Below, one piece after another: positions 54,264 through 63,745 of a stretch of DNA of 64,000 nucleotides. The stretch lies in NCBI GenBank assembly GCA_019635965.1, contig JAHBYK010000001.1, positions 62,001 through 126,000 on the forward strand. The letters run 5' to 3'. Position numbers and translations under genes: made by a program. The notes under the pieces were generated by a model, which saw only the letters and a program-made list of their open reading frames with translations, was not told where the DNA came from and ran no database searches. Position 1 is the stretch's first letter; every line of letters begins with the position of its first letter. The DNA comes from Parvibaculum sp. Its GTDB lineage: Bacteria > Pseudomonadota > Alphaproteobacteria > Parvibaculales > Parvibaculaceae.

Positions 54264-55307
54264 ATGAAACTGCCGACGAATTTCTACAAGCCGCTCGCGA
54301 TCGGCGCGCCCGCGCCCTACCGGGAACTGCCCGTGGCGCTGGAGCGCATGATCCATTTCTTCCCCGGCCACAATGAAAAGGTCCGCGCGAAAATCGGCGA
54401 TGTCATCCCGCAGGTCGACGTGCTTCTCGGCAATCTCGAAGATGCCATTCCTGCCGATGCGAAGGATGCCGCACGGCGCGGCGTGATCGAGGTCGGCAAG
54501 ACCCATGATTTCGGTTCCACCGGCTTCTGGGTGCGCATCAATCCGCTGAACAGTCCCTGGATGCTCGACGATGTGATGGAGCTCGTGGCCGAGATCGGCG
54601 ACAAGCTCGACGTCATCATGCTGCCCAAGGTCGAAGGCGCGTGGGACATCCATTATCTCGACCAGCTTCTGGCGCAACTCGAGGCGAAGCACGGGCTGAA
54701 GAAGCCGCTGCTCATTCACGCCATTCTGGAAACGGCACAGGGCGTGAAGAATGTCGAGGAAATCGCCAGCGCCTCTCCGCGTATGCACGGGATGAGCCTT
54801 GGACCGGCTGATCTTGCGGCCTCGCGCAAGATGAAGACGACCCGTGTTGGCGGCGGCCACCCCTTCTACCGTGTGCTGGAAGATCCGAAGGAAGATGGCA
54901 GCCCGCGCATCGCCGCGCAGCAGGACCTCTGGCACTATACCTTCGCCAAGATGGTGGATGCCTGCGTGGCAAACGACATCCGCCCCTTCTATGGCCCCTT
55001 CGGCGACATTCAGGATCTCGATGCCTGCGAACAGCAGTTCCGCAACGCCTTCCTCATGGGCTGTGTCGGCGCCTGGTCACTGCACCCGAACCAGATCGCC
55101 ATTGCCAAGCGCGTTTTCAGTCCTGCCCCCGATGAAGTGATCTTCGCACGGAAGATTCTCGATGCGATGCCAGACGGCACCGGCGTCGCCATGATCGACG
55201 GCAAGATGCAGGACGACGCCACCTGGAAACAGGCAAAGGTGATCGTGGATCTGGCGAGGAAGGTGGCCGAAAAGGACCCCGACCTCGCCAAAGCCTATGG
55301 TTTCTGA
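54264..55307 (+). CDS. HpcH/HpaI (CitE-like) lyase, malyl-CoA/beta-methylmalyl-CoA lyase type
   Basis: The 347-residue TIM-barrel protein has CitE-family motifs: [19 protein letters not shown] (metal-binding Glu/Asp), [32 protein letters not shown] and [12 protein letters not shown]. The C-terminal half ([38 protein letters not shown]) resembles malyl-CoA lyases of alphaproteobacteria, which cleave malyl- or methylmalyl-CoA to glyoxylate and an acyl-CoA. The ribosome site is weak. It converges on the OYE gene, with only 6 bases between stops. Confidence 0.85.
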   Translation: MKLPTNFYKPLAIGAPAPYRELPVALERMIHFFPGHNEKVRAKIGDVIPQVDVLLGNLEDAIPADAKDAARRGVIEVGKTHDFGSTGFWVRINPLNSPWMLDDVMELVAEIGDKLDVIMLPKVEGAWDIHYLDQLLAQLEAKHGLKKPLLIHAILETAQGVKNVEEIASASPRMHGMSLGPADLAASRKMKTTRVGGGHPFYRVLEDPKEDGSPRIAAQQDLWHYTFAKMVDACVANDIRPFYGPFGDIQDLDACEQQFRNAFLMGCVGAWSLHPNQIAIAKRVFSPAPDEVIFARKILDAMPDGTGVAMIDGKMQDDATWKQAKVIVDLARKVAEKDPDLAKAYGF

Positions 55308-55313
55308 CCTCGC

Positions 55314-56417
55314 TCAGGAGAGCGTGGCGAGCGCTTCCGCGCGGAACGGCATGAGCTGATCGAAAGCGCCGGTATGGACCTTGCGGGCCCAGGCCGGATC
55401 GACGAGCAGCGCACGGCCGACGCCGACGAGATCGAACTCGCCCTTCTCCAGCCGTTCCAGAAGCTCGTCGATGCCTGTTGCTTCGGAGGACTCGCCCGCG
55501 AAGGAGGCGATGAACTCGCCGGACAGACTGACGCTGCCGACCGTAATGCTCGGCTTGCCGGTGAGCTTCTTCGTCCAGCCCGCGAGATTGAGATCGGAGC
55601 CTTCGAACTCCGGTTCCCAGAAGCGGCGCTGCGAGCAATGAAACACGTCGACACCGGCGTCCGACAGCGGCTTCAGGAAGGCGCCAAGCTCTTCCGGCGT
55701 CTGCGCGAGCTTCACCGTGTAGTCCTGCTGCTTCCACTGAGAGAAACGCAGGATCAGCGGATAGTCCTTGCCCGCATGGCGGCGGATCGACTCGATGATC
55801 TCGACGGCAAAGCGCGTGCGGCCGACCAGATCGCCACCATATTCATCGTCGCGTTCATTGGTGCCGGCCCAGAAGAACTGGTCGATCAGATAGCCATGCG
55901 CACCGTGAATCTCGACGCCATCGAAACCGATTTCGCGCGCATCGGCGGCGGCCTGTCCGAAAGCCTCGATCGTGTCCTTGATTTCCTGACGGGTCATCGG
56001 CTCCGAACGCTTCTTGCCCGGCACGGCCAGGCCCGAGGGGCCATGGCTCGGCAGATGCGAATTGGTCGATTTCGCCGGATTGCGCGTCATGCCGGTATGC
56101 CAGAGCTGGGGCATGATCTTGCCGCCCACGCCGTGAACTTCCTCGACCACCCGCTTCCAGCCTTTCAGCGCATCCTCGCCCCAGAACTGGGGCACGTTCG
56201 GGTCGCTGGTCGCCACCGGCGTGTTGACCGTCGTGCCTTCGGTGATGATGAGGCCACATTCGGCTTCGGCCCGGCGGCGGTAATAGGCCGCGACATCGGC
56301 ACCCGGCACGCCGCCCGGCGATTTCGACCGCGTCATGGGCGCCATCACGATACGATTTGGAAGGGTCAGGCCGTTGAATGTAAAAGGCTCGAACAAGGGC
56401 GTTACCGGCCTGCTCAT
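55314..56417 (-). CDS. Old Yellow Enzyme family NADH:flavin oxidoreductase
   Basis: The 367-residue FMN TIM-barrel enzyme has TLPNRIVMAPMTRSKSPGG, the substrate-side PQLWHTGM, the catalytic HGAHGYLIDQFFW, and VGVGRALLVDPAWARK near the end. OYE enzymes reduce activated alkenes, nitro groups or similar electrophiles with NAD(P)H. ATG at 56417 has GGAGA upstream; apparent extension beyond it overlaps hspQ on the other strand and is not real. Confidence 0.92.
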   Translation of the reverse strand: MSRPVTPLFEPFTFNGLTLPNRIVMAPMTRSKSPGGVPGADVAAYYRRRAEAECGLIITEGTTVNTPVATSDPNVPQFWGEDALKGWKRVVEEVHGVGGKIMPQLWHTGMTRNPAKSTNSHLPSHGPSGLAVPGKKRSEPMTRQEIKDTIEAFGQAAADAREIGFDGVEIHGAHGYLIDQFFWAGTNERDDEYGGDLVGRTRFAVEIIESIRRHAGKDYPLILRFSQWKQQDYTVKLAQTPEELGAFLKPLSDAGVDVFHCSQRRFWEPEFEGSDLNLAGWTKKLTGKPSITVGSVSLSGEFIASFAGESSEATGIDELLERLEKGEFDLVGVGRALLVDPAWARKVHTGAFDQLMPFRAEALATLS

Positions 56418-56552
56418 AAGGTCTCTCCTGTCGGTTGAAAAATTGCGATGGCCGCCATATTGGATGTCCCGGCGCGAATGGCAATCCCGAAACAATGCCC
56501 CTTGGCACGGAATGGATTTCAGCCGCTGTTTCAGCCTGTTAGAGTGAGTTGA

Positions 56553-56909
56553 ATGAAGAAAGGCGAAAAACGCGAAATGGAAGTCAACAGGGCAGCCAAA
56601 TTCAGGATCGGGCAGGTTGTCCGACACCGGTTCTACCCCTTCCGGGGCGTCATCTTCGACGTCGACCCCACCTTCAACAATACGGAGGAGTGGTGGCTGT
56701 CGATCCCGGAGGAAGTGCGGCCGCGCAAGGACCAGCCCTATTACCACCTGCTCGCCGAAAATTCGGAAACGGAATATGTCGCCTATGTCTCGGAGCAGAA
56801 CCTGCTGCCGGACGAATCCGGTGAGCCGGTCCGCCATCCGCAGGTCGCCGAGCTTTTCGGCCCGCTTAAAAACGGCTTCTATGCCCTGCGGACAAATTCA
56901 GCGCATTGA
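56553..56909 (+). CDS. hspQ: HspQ / YccV-like hemimethylated-DNA-binding family protein
   Basis: The protein has up to 118 residues with the HspQ/YccV domain: AKFRIGQVVRHRFYPFRGVIFDVDP then YHLLAENSETEYVAYVSEQNLLPD. In E. coli it is a small heat-shock-induced factor that affects Lon and DnaA stability. Start at ATG 56553 is used; ATG 56577, preceded by AAAGG, would be 8 residues shorter. A hairpin at 56914-56940 closes the unit. Confidence 0.88.
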   Translation: MKKGEKREMEVNRAAKFRIGQVVRHRFYPFRGVIFDVDPTFNNTEEWWLSIPEEVRPRKDQPYYHLLAENSETEYVAYVSEQNLLPDESGEPVRHPQVAELFGPLKNGFYALRTNSAH

Positions 56910-56913
56910 GACT

Positions 56914-56940
56914 GCGCACCTCGCCTGACCGCAGGTGCGC
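56914..56940 (+). terminator. Hairpin after hspQ
   Basis: GCGCACCT / AGGTGCGC, an 8-base inverted repeat with an 11-base loop, starts 5 bases after the hspQ stop. There is no T-run, so it may be a weak terminator. It overlaps a possible GTG start (56935) of the next gene, which argues for the downstream ATG there. Confidence 0.5.
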
Positions 56941-56961
56941 GACGATGAGAGGCCGGGAGCC

Positions 56962-57684
56962 ATGCGGCGGGATCAGCGACCCTACTTCATCCGCCGGATA
57001 CAGGACGGCCTGAACAAGTTCTATGTGAACAGGTTCATTGCCCCTGCCTTCGACGCGCTTGGCACCCACCCGGACATAACAAGTCCGCGCAATGTCGAGA
57101 TCTGGGGCGGCGGCATCTCGGCCGGTGCCAACCTCCATCTCCATGCCTCGAAGGGGAATATGGTCCGGCTGGCAACCTGGCGCAGCGGCGACCGCGAAGG
57201 ACGCATCGAGATAGGCGACCATGTCCTCATCAGCCCCGGTACGCATATCGTGGCGTCCGAACGGATCGTTATCGGCAGCAACACGATGATCGCGAGCGGC
57301 TGCTACATCTCCGATTCAGACTGGCACGACACCTATGACCGGACGGCGGAGCTTGAAAAACACCGGCCGATTCACATCGGTGAAAATGTCTGGCTGGGGG
57401 TTCGTGTGATCGTCGGCAAGGGCGTTACCATCGGGGAGAACAGCATCGTCGGTGCCGGCTCGGTTGTCGTTTCCGACATTCCGCCAAATTGCATCGCCGC
57501 TGGAAATCCGGCCCGCGTCGTCCGTGAGCTCGACATGTCGCGCGAATTCAGGAAGCGCTCTGCCCTGTTCGCGGATCCCGACAGGCTTGAGCGCGATATG
57601 GACAATCTCATGCGCTATATCCTGCGGGAAAACACACTTCTGAGCTGGCTCCGAAGCGTGTTTTCGCCAACGCGATCGGACTGA
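56962..57684 (+). CDS. Hexapeptide-repeat acyltransferase
   Basis: The 240-residue O-acyltransferase of the left-handed beta-helix type has repeats IEIGDHVLISPGTHIVAS, IGSNTMIASGCYISDSDWHDT (with the conserved DxDWH/H region), IGENVWLGVRVIVGKGVTIGENSIVGAGSVV, and a terminal helix. It resembles acetyltransferases that modify sugars or lipids; no pathway neighbours are seen. ATG 56962 is chosen over GTG 56935 because the latter sits in the hairpin. Confidence 0.85.
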   Translation: MRRDQRPYFIRRIQDGLNKFYVNRFIAPAFDALGTHPDITSPRNVEIWGGGISAGANLHLHASKGNMVRLATWRSGDREGRIEIGDHVLISPGTHIVASERIVIGSNTMIASGCYISDSDWHDTYDRTAELEKHRPIHIGENVWLGVRVIVGKGVTIGENSIVGAGSVVVSDIPPNCIAAGNPARVVRELDMSREFRKRSALFADPDRLERDMDNLMRYILRENTLLSWLRSVFSPTRSD

Positions 57685-57690
57685 ACAGGC

Positions 57691-58248
57691 TCAGGTCTTG
57701 GGCTTCGGCAGCGAGTCGATCGCCTTGCTGACGCCGTCGAGTTTCACCGGGATTTTGACTTCGCCGCGCGTGACCAGCCGGAAAGCCACTTCCATCTCCG
57801 ATCCGGCCTTGATTGCCTTGACGCGCTCTTCGGTCAGAAGAATTTCGGTCTGGCAGCCGCCCGGCAGGCAATAGAGGAACTGCTGGTTGAAGCCGTTCTT
57901 GCCGTCGATTTGCCACGCGATACCGGAAGGCAGGAGCGTTCCGAGCGGCGTGATCGCAAACATGAAGAGATCGTTCTTGCCGTCATTATCGGTATCGCGC
58001 TTGCCATAGCCGATACCGAGATAGAGAACGCGTTGCTGCTGGCCGCTCTCGTCATTGACGCCGATTGCCGTAAAGGCGTGACATTGCTCGACGCCCGCAT
58101 TGGTCTTTTCGCAGCGCGAACTCCAAGTGCCGAATTTCTGGACTTTGGCGCCTTCGCCGGCGGCTTCCTGAGCCTGTGCGGGCGAAAATGCAGTGATGGC
58201 AATGGCGGCGGCAAGCGAAACGCCGGAAAACGCTCGGCGGAGTGACAT
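57691..58248 (-). CDS. Invasion-associated locus B (IalB) family protein
   Basis: The 185-residue secreted protein has a signal peptide (1-26, ending SPAQAQE) and the IalB core: KFGTWSSRCEKTNAGVEQCHAF, LPSGIAWQIDG, FLYCLPGGCQTEILLTEE. Four Cys are conserved. IalB proteins are periplasmic or surface proteins widespread in alphaproteobacteria. The invasion label comes from Bartonella and does not imply pathogenicity here. It converges on the acyltransferase gene, 6 bases away. Confidence 0.92.
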   Translation of the reverse strand: MSLRRAFSGVSLAAAIAITAFSPAQAQEAAGEGAKVQKFGTWSSRCEKTNAGVEQCHAFTAIGVNDESGQQQRVLYLGIGYGKRDTDNDGKNDLFMFAITPLGTLLPSGIAWQIDGKNGFNQQFLYCLPGGCQTEILLTEERVKAIKAGSEMEVAFRLVTRGEVKIPVKLDGVSKAIDSLPKPKT

Positions 58249-58470
58249 GATCGAGACCCTCTCGAAATCGTCGGTTAACGGGAATCTGCCCGCTCTTCAG
58301 CAACAGGGCCAGGCGGGCATGAGCCGACCTGGCGCGTTGATCTGTGCCTAATCTTGCATTTCGGCATAAAGAAGGCATCGGGAAACTTTGAAAAAACTCC
58401 CAAAATGCTTAACCCTTGGGGCGATTCATCGTCGTGTTGGCGGGAGCCGCGCTCCGGGAAGGTATCGATA

Positions 58471-60282
58471 GTGCTTGGGATTCGCGCTTTCCGGCTGGCC
58501 GTAATCTGCCTTTGCCTGCTTCCGGCCCTCGCCCTGCCCGGCATGGCCAGTGCCGCCGGAGCACGCCACGCTATCGCCATGCATGGTGAGCCGCTTTATC
58601 CGGCCGGATTTACCCATTTTCGCTATGCGAACCCGGATGCACCAAAGGGGGGCGCGATCACCTACGGCGCGACAGGCTCCTTCGACAGCCTCAACCCCTT
58701 CATCGTCCGCGGTACATCGGCGCTCGGGTTGAGGGAGCATGTATTCGAAAGCCTGCTCGCCCGCGGCTACGATGAGCCTTTCACCCTTTATGGACTTATC
58801 GCCGAAACGGTGGAAGTGCCCGCCGACCGGAGCTGGATTGCCTTCACGCTGAACGCGAAGGCCCGCTTTTCCGATGGTGTGCCGGTGACGGTGGACGACA
58901 TCGTCTATTCGCTCGAGACACTGCGCGACAAGGGCCGCCCCAACTTCAAGACCTACTATTCGAAAGTCGAACGCGTCGAGCGGATCGGGGCGCGCACGAT
59001 CAAGTTTCATTTTACACCGGACGGCGATCGGGAAATTTCACTCATCATCGGCCTGATGCCGATCATCCCCAAGCATATCTATGAGCAGCGGGATTTCGGC
59101 GCCGCCAATTTTGACGTGCCGGTTGGCAGCGGCCCCTATGTCGTCGATCGCACGGTTCCCGGCAAGCGCATCATCTATCGCCGCGATCCGGACTATTGGG
59201 GAAAGGATCTGCCGGTCAATGCCGGGCACTACAATATCGATCTCATTACCTACGAATATTTCCGCGACACGAATGCTTCGTTCGAAGCTTTCAAGACCGG
59301 TATCTACGATGCGCGCCCTGAAGACGACCCTGTCCGATGGACGACGGGCTACGACTTCCCGGCCCTGCGCAATGGCAAGGTGCGGAAGGCGGCGTTCGCA
59401 ACTGGCCTGCCCTCCGGCATGTACGGCCTCGTATTCAATACGCGCCGGCCTGTGCTTGAGGACAGGAATGTCCGCGAGGCGCTGATCCATCTTTTCAATT
59501 TCGAATGGATTAACGAAAATCTCTACTTCGGATCATATGTTCGTACCCGGAGTTTCTTCGACAATTCTGAGCTTGCCTCAAGCGGAAGGCGGGCCGGCGA
59601 GCGGGAACGAAAACTTCTCGCTCCGTTTCCCGGCGCCGTTTCGCCGGAGGTAATGGAGCATGGCTGGCGGGCACCGGCCGGCGACCCGAAGGGCCAGGAC
59701 CGGGCGAACCGCGCACGCGCCATTGCGCTATTGCGGGAGGCGGGGTTCGAGCTGAGAAATGGCGTCATGACCAGCCGGGCAACAGGCCAGCCTTTGCGCC
59801 TCGAGATATTGGTCGCGACGCCGGCAGAAGAACGGCTTGCCCTCACCTATACGCGCATGACCAGCCGTATCGGCATCTCGATTGCCGTCCGCAATGTCGA
59901 CCCAAGCCAGTATCAGGAGCGCCGCAACAATTACGACTTCGATATGATCTTCAACAGCTGGTTCTCATCGCTCTCACCGGGCAACGAGCAGAGCTTCTAT
60001 TGGGGGTCTGCCGCCGCCGATGTGCCTGGCACACGCAACTATATGGGTGTGAAAGACCCGGCGATCGACGCGATGATCGAAGCGATGCTTGCGGCAGAGA
60101 CGCGTGAGGATTTCACCGCTGCCGTGCGGGCAATGGACCGTGTTCTCATGTCGGGCGCCTACATGATTCCGCTTTTTCACCAGCCGGAGCAATGGCTCGC
60201 CCTATGGAACAAGGTGAAGGTGCCGGAGACAACATCGCTCTACGGCTACCGCAGCAGCACATGGTGGATTGACGGGAAATAG
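58471..60282 (+). CDS. Family 5 extracellular solute-binding protein, YejA-like, orphan
   Basis: The 603-residue periplasmic peptide-type binding protein has a signal peptide (residues 1-30, ending GMASAAGA) and an N-terminal lobe with ITYGATGSFDSLNPFIVRGTSA, and TVDDIVYSLETLRDKGRPNF. The MHGEPLYPAGFTHFRYANPDAPKGG opening resembles YejA, the binding protein for microcin C and oligopeptides. GTG at 58471 has GGAAGG 8 bases upstream. No permease or ATPase genes are adjacent, so its transporter must lie elsewhere. Confidence 0.9.
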   Translation: MLGIRAFRLAVICLCLLPALALPGMASAAGARHAIAMHGEPLYPAGFTHFRYANPDAPKGGAITYGATGSFDSLNPFIVRGTSALGLREHVFESLLARGYDEPFTLYGLIAETVEVPADRSWIAFTLNAKARFSDGVPVTVDDIVYSLETLRDKGRPNFKTYYSKVERVERIGARTIKFHFTPDGDREISLIIGLMPIIPKHIYEQRDFGAANFDVPVGSGPYVVDRTVPGKRIIYRRDPDYWGKDLPVNAGHYNIDLITYEYFRDTNASFEAFKTGIYDARPEDDPVRWTTGYDFPALRNGKVRKAAFATGLPSGMYGLVFNTRRPVLEDRNVREALIHLFNFEWINENLYFGSYVRTRSFFDNSELASSGRRAGERERKLLAPFPGAVSPEVMEHGWRAPAGDPKGQDRANRARAIALLREAGFELRNGVMTSRATGQPLRLEILVATPAEERLALTYTRMTSRIGISIAVRNVDPSQYQERRNNYDFDMIFNSWFSSLSPGNEQSFYWGSAAADVPGTRNYMGVKDPAIDAMIEAMLAAETREDFTAAVRAMDRVLMSGAYMIPLFHQPEQWLALWNKVKVPETTSLYGYRSSTWWIDGK

Positions 60283-60357
60283 AAGCCTCAAAAGCTCGCA
60301 TCCCTGCCCCTCTTGTTGTTATCCTTTGGAAAAGAAATTCGAGGGGGAGAGAAATTC

Positions 60358-61281
60358 ATGAGAGACCGGATCGGGCAGTGGCGCGAGCGCCTGTCGCTGC
60401 CGCTTGTTGCCGCGCCGATGTTCCTGATTTCCGGGCCGGAGCTTGTGCTGGCGGCCTGCCGCAACGGTGTGATCGGCAGTTTCCCGACGCCTAACGCGCG
60501 GACCGTTGCCGATCTCGATCAATGGCTCGACAGGATCACGACCGGCCTCACCCAGAAGGATGCACCCTGGGCCGCGAATGTCGTCGTTCACCGTTCCAAT
60601 TCGCGGCTGGACGAGGATCTCGATCTCGTCATGCGCTACAAGGCGCCGCTCGTCATCACGGCGCTCGGCAGCCCACGCGCCATTGTGGAGCGGGTGCATG
60701 ACTATGGCGGGCTCGTTTTTGCCGATGTGAACTCGGTGCCCTTCGCGCGTAAGGCCGTGGAGGCGGGCGTCGATGGCCTCGTTCTCGTCGCCGCGGGCGC
60801 TGGCGGGCACACCGGTAACATGACCGGCTTTTCCTTCGTGCCGGCAGTACGGGCGTTTTTCGACGGGCCGCTCATCCTCGGCGGCGGCATCACGGATGGT
60901 GCAGGTATTCGCGCAGCGGAAGTGCTGGGTGCCGACCTTGCCTATATGGGCACGCGCTTCATTGCATGTGAAGAGAGCCTCGCCGCGCCCGAGTATCGGG
61001 AAATGCTGGTGAGCTCAACGGTGGACGATCTCATTCTCACTCGCGCGATCACCGGCGTCGCCGCGAACTGGCTGAAGCCGAGCATCCTTCGGGCAGGTTA
61101 CGACCTCGACGCGATGGAAAAGAACCCGGATATCGACTTCACCGATCCGCAATCGGGCGCCAAACGCTGGGCCCATGTCTGGTCTGCGGGCCATGGCGTC
61201 GGCCTCGTTGACCGGACGGAGCCGGTGGCGAGTCTCGTGGCGCGGCTGAAGGCGGAATACGAGGAAGCACGCAAGAGATAA
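60358..61281 (+). CDS. Nitronate monooxygenase-like flavin oxidoreductase
   Basis: The 307-residue FMN TIM-barrel protein is of the 2-nitropropane-dioxygenase family: LPLVAAPMFLISGPELVLAACRNGVIGSFPTPNARTV, then VLVAAGAGGHTG and GGGITDGAGIRAAEVLGADLAYMGTRFIACEES. Family members include nitronate monooxygenase and FabK-like enoyl reductases; the exact activity is open. ATG at 60358 has GAGGGGGAGAG upstream. It precedes the acyl-CoA synthetase gene by 43 bases. Confidence 0.88.
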   Translation: MRDRIGQWRERLSLPLVAAPMFLISGPELVLAACRNGVIGSFPTPNARTVADLDQWLDRITTGLTQKDAPWAANVVVHRSNSRLDEDLDLVMRYKAPLVITALGSPRAIVERVHDYGGLVFADVNSVPFARKAVEAGVDGLVLVAAGAGGHTGNMTGFSFVPAVRAFFDGPLILGGGITDGAGIRAAEVLGADLAYMGTRFIACEESLAAPEYREMLVSSTVDDLILTRAITGVAANWLKPSILRAGYDLDAMEKNPDIDFTDPQSGAKRWAHVWSAGHGVGLVDRTEPVASLVARLKAEYEEARKR

Positions 61282-61324
61282 GCGGGAACCACAGTTCCGG
61301 CATGAAGCTTTGGGAGGAGCGCTC

Positions 61325-62986
61325 ATGATACTGGCATCGAAAGCGGATATAGCAGCCCACACCGCGGCTGGCTGGTGGGGCACGGAAACTGTGAGCAGCC
61401 GCTTCCGCGCCAATGCGGCCGCGACGCCGGACCGCCTCGCCGTCGCCGATCCGCCGAACCGCGAGGAAATCGACGGCATCGCGCCGAAGCGTCTCACCTA
61501 TGCCGAATTGCGGGAACTTTCGGATTCCGTAGCGACCGGCTTCCTAACCGCCGGATTGAAAAAGGGCGATGTCGTTGCGGTTCAGCTGCCCAACACCGCC
61601 GATCTCGTCGCAACCTATCTCGCCGCCTGGCGCATCGGCCTCATCGTCACACCCTTCCCCGTGCAATGGCGTGCGCATGAACTGGGCGATGTGCTGAATT
61701 TCGTCGGCGCGAAAGCCGTCGTCACTGCGCGCTCGATCCGTGGCCACGATCACGGCGCTATGTTCGGCGATCTGAAATCGAAATGCCCTGCTCTCGCCCA
61801 TGTCTTCATCGCGGGCGAAACCGCATGGCCCGCCGCCGATGTGAAGCGCCTCAATGCGCTGCCGAAGGCGGATGCCAATGAAGCCGCGACGATCTGCTGG
61901 ACCTCCGGCACGGAGGCGCGGCCCAAGGGTGTGCCGCGCAGCCACAATCACTGGATGATCGCGGGCGTTGCCTGCGCTGATGCCGCGCAGTTGCAGCCGG
62001 GCGATGCGGTGCTCAATCCCTTCCCGCTCGTCAACATGGCGGCCATCGGCGGCTGCTTCATGCCGTGGCTGCTGACCGGCGGCACGCTGGTGCAGCACCA
62101 CCCGTTCGATCTGCCGGTCTTCCTGCGCCAGCTCGTCGGCGAGAAGATCGCCTATACGGTCGCGCCGCCTGCCGTGCTGACCATGCTTCTCAAGGAGGAG
62201 AAGCTCATGGCGAGCCTCGACTTCTCACACATCCGCAGCATCGGTTCGGGTTCCGCACCGCTCTCGCCCTGGATGGTAAAGACATGGCAGGAGCAATATG
62301 GCCTCCCCATCGTCAACATCTTCGGCTCGAACGAAGGCACTTGTCTCATTTCCGGCGCGGGCGACGTGCCGGATCCCGAAGAGCGTGCACAGTTTTTCCC
62401 CCGCTTCGGCGTGAAGGGTCTTCAATGGCCCGCAAAGATTGCGGGCGCCGTAGAGACGAAACTGATCGACCTTCAAACGGGTGAGGAAATCACCGAACCC
62501 GGCAAGCCCGGCGAACTTCTTATCAAGGGCGCTACGCTTTTCGCCGGCTATTTCCGGGCGGGCGACGGCGGCGGCCCCGTCGATGCCATCGACAAGGACG
62601 GCTTCTTCCGCACCGGCGACGTCTTTGAAATCGCCGGTCCGGGTAATCGCTATTACCGCTTTGTGGAACGCGCGAAGGACATCATCATTCGCGGCGGCAT
62701 GAACATTTCGCCAGGTGAGATCGACGGCCTGCTCGCAGGCCTTCCCAAGATCAAGGAAGCCGCCGTCGTCGGCTATGCGGACCCGGTAATGGGCGAACGC
62801 ATCTGCGCCGTCGCCGTCCCCGCCGATGGCGAGACGGTGACGCTCGACGACATCCGCAATCATCTGGCGAAGGCCGACATCGCGGCCTACAAGATGCCCG
62901 AACGCCTCGAACTCGCCCCTGCCCTGCCGCGCAACCCGCTCGGGAAGGTCTTGAGACGCGAACTCAGAGCGATGATCGGAGGATAG
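61325..62986 (+). CDS. Acyl-CoA synthetase (AMP-binding, ANL family)
   Basis: The 553-residue adenylating enzyme activates a carboxylic acid to its CoA ester. It has the Ala-Thr-Ser-rich binding motif (TICWTSGTEARPKGVPRSHNHW), the later YRTGDV-like FFRTGDVFEIAG, the hinge KDIIIRGGMNISPGEIDGLL, and the C-terminal catalytic Lys in LPRNPLGKVLRREL. GGGAGGAG lies 5 bases before the ATG. The acid is not predictable. With the next-strand CaiB gene it suggests a CoA-ester pathway. Confidence 0.92.
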   Translation: MILASKADIAAHTAAGWWGTETVSSRFRANAAATPDRLAVADPPNREEIDGIAPKRLTYAELRELSDSVATGFLTAGLKKGDVVAVQLPNTADLVATYLAAWRIGLIVTPFPVQWRAHELGDVLNFVGAKAVVTARSIRGHDHGAMFGDLKSKCPALAHVFIAGETAWPAADVKRLNALPKADANEAATICWTSGTEARPKGVPRSHNHWMIAGVACADAAQLQPGDAVLNPFPLVNMAAIGGCFMPWLLTGGTLVQHHPFDLPVFLRQLVGEKIAYTVAPPAVLTMLLKEEKLMASLDFSHIRSIGSGSAPLSPWMVKTWQEQYGLPIVNIFGSNEGTCLISGAGDVPDPEERAQFFPRFGVKGLQWPAKIAGAVETKLIDLQTGEEITEPGKPGELLIKGATLFAGYFRAGDGGGPVDAIDKDGFFRTGDVFEIAGPGNRYYRFVERAKDIIIRGGMNISPGEIDGLLAGLPKIKEAAVVGYADPVMGERICAVAVPADGETVTLDDIRNHLAKADIAAYKMPERLELAPALPRNPLGKVLRRELRAMIGG

Positions 62987-63745
62987 TCAGCGCGGATCTT
63001 TCGAGAAGATCGCCTCGAGGCTCGTCATGTTCATGCCGTGCTTGACGTAGTTATACGGCGTCACATTGACGGATTTGATGATTGCGCGCTGGATCTCGGT
63101 GCCGATGCTGCCGTCGGCGGCCGGCACCATGTCGAAGTCGATCACGTTGATGCAGGCCGGGTCCTGCTCGAAGGCGCGCACAGCAGACAGTGCGCGGCTG
63201 AGCGAACAGCCCGTTGCCGCCCAGCCGAGCAGCAGCCGGTTGATGCCTTCATGCGCGGCAATGAGCATGGTATGCCAGCCGGGCTCGGCGAGCAGCCGCT
63301 CGACCGAGCGGACGGCACGTCGCAGCGCATCCTCGAAAACCTCACCACCATCGAGCATGGTCGCGCCGGGTTCGCCCGCCATGTCGAAATGATAGGCCAT
63401 CCTGGCCGCGAGCTCCGCCCGGCTCGACACCTTGCCGAAACTGCCGCCATGTATCTCGACGAGATCCGGCTCCTCCTCGAGGAAGGGTGCCTTGCCCTGC
63501 TGTCCGGCGAGCACGAACTCCGCCGTCTGCCGCGTTCGCGGCACACCGGAACAGACCGCGCGGTCGAGCGTCACATGCGAGAGCGCGACGCCTGCGGCCT
63601 TTGCCTGTTCCTGGCCGAGCGGCGTCAGCGGCACCACTTTTGTGTCGCCGCCAGCCGCCATGATCTCCGGTCCGAAATAGTCGACATGGCCGTGACGCAT
63701 CAGATAGATGCGTCGGCGGCCAGTCGTGCCGGGAAGTGCGCTCAA
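62987..63745 (-). CDS. Histidine phosphatase (phosphoglycerate-mutase-like) family protein
   Basis: The 252-residue protein has the catalytic RHG motif YLMRHGHVDYFGP, CSGVPRTRQTAEFVLAG, and the second His in LIAAHEGINRLLLG. It belongs to the branch that includes cobalamin and sugar phosphatases; function is unassigned. The TTG start at 63745 overlaps the CaiB stop as TTGA and has a GGCGGAAG upstream. An in-frame ATG at 63700 is possible. It is translated with the CaiB gene. Its stop abuts that of the convergent acyl-CoA synthetase. Confidence 0.85.
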   Translation of the reverse strand: MSALPGTTGRRRIYLMRHGHVDYFGPEIMAAGGDTKVVPLTPLGQEQAKAAGVALSHVTLDRAVCSGVPRTRQTAEFVLAGQQGKAPFLEEEPDLVEIHGGSFGKVSSRAELAARMAYHFDMAGEPGATMLDGGEVFEDALRRAVRSVERLLAEPGWHTMLIAAHEGINRLLLGWAATGCSLSRALSAVRAFEQDPACINVIDFDMVPAADGSIGTEIQRAIIKSVNVTPYNYVKHGMNMTSLEAIFSKDPR

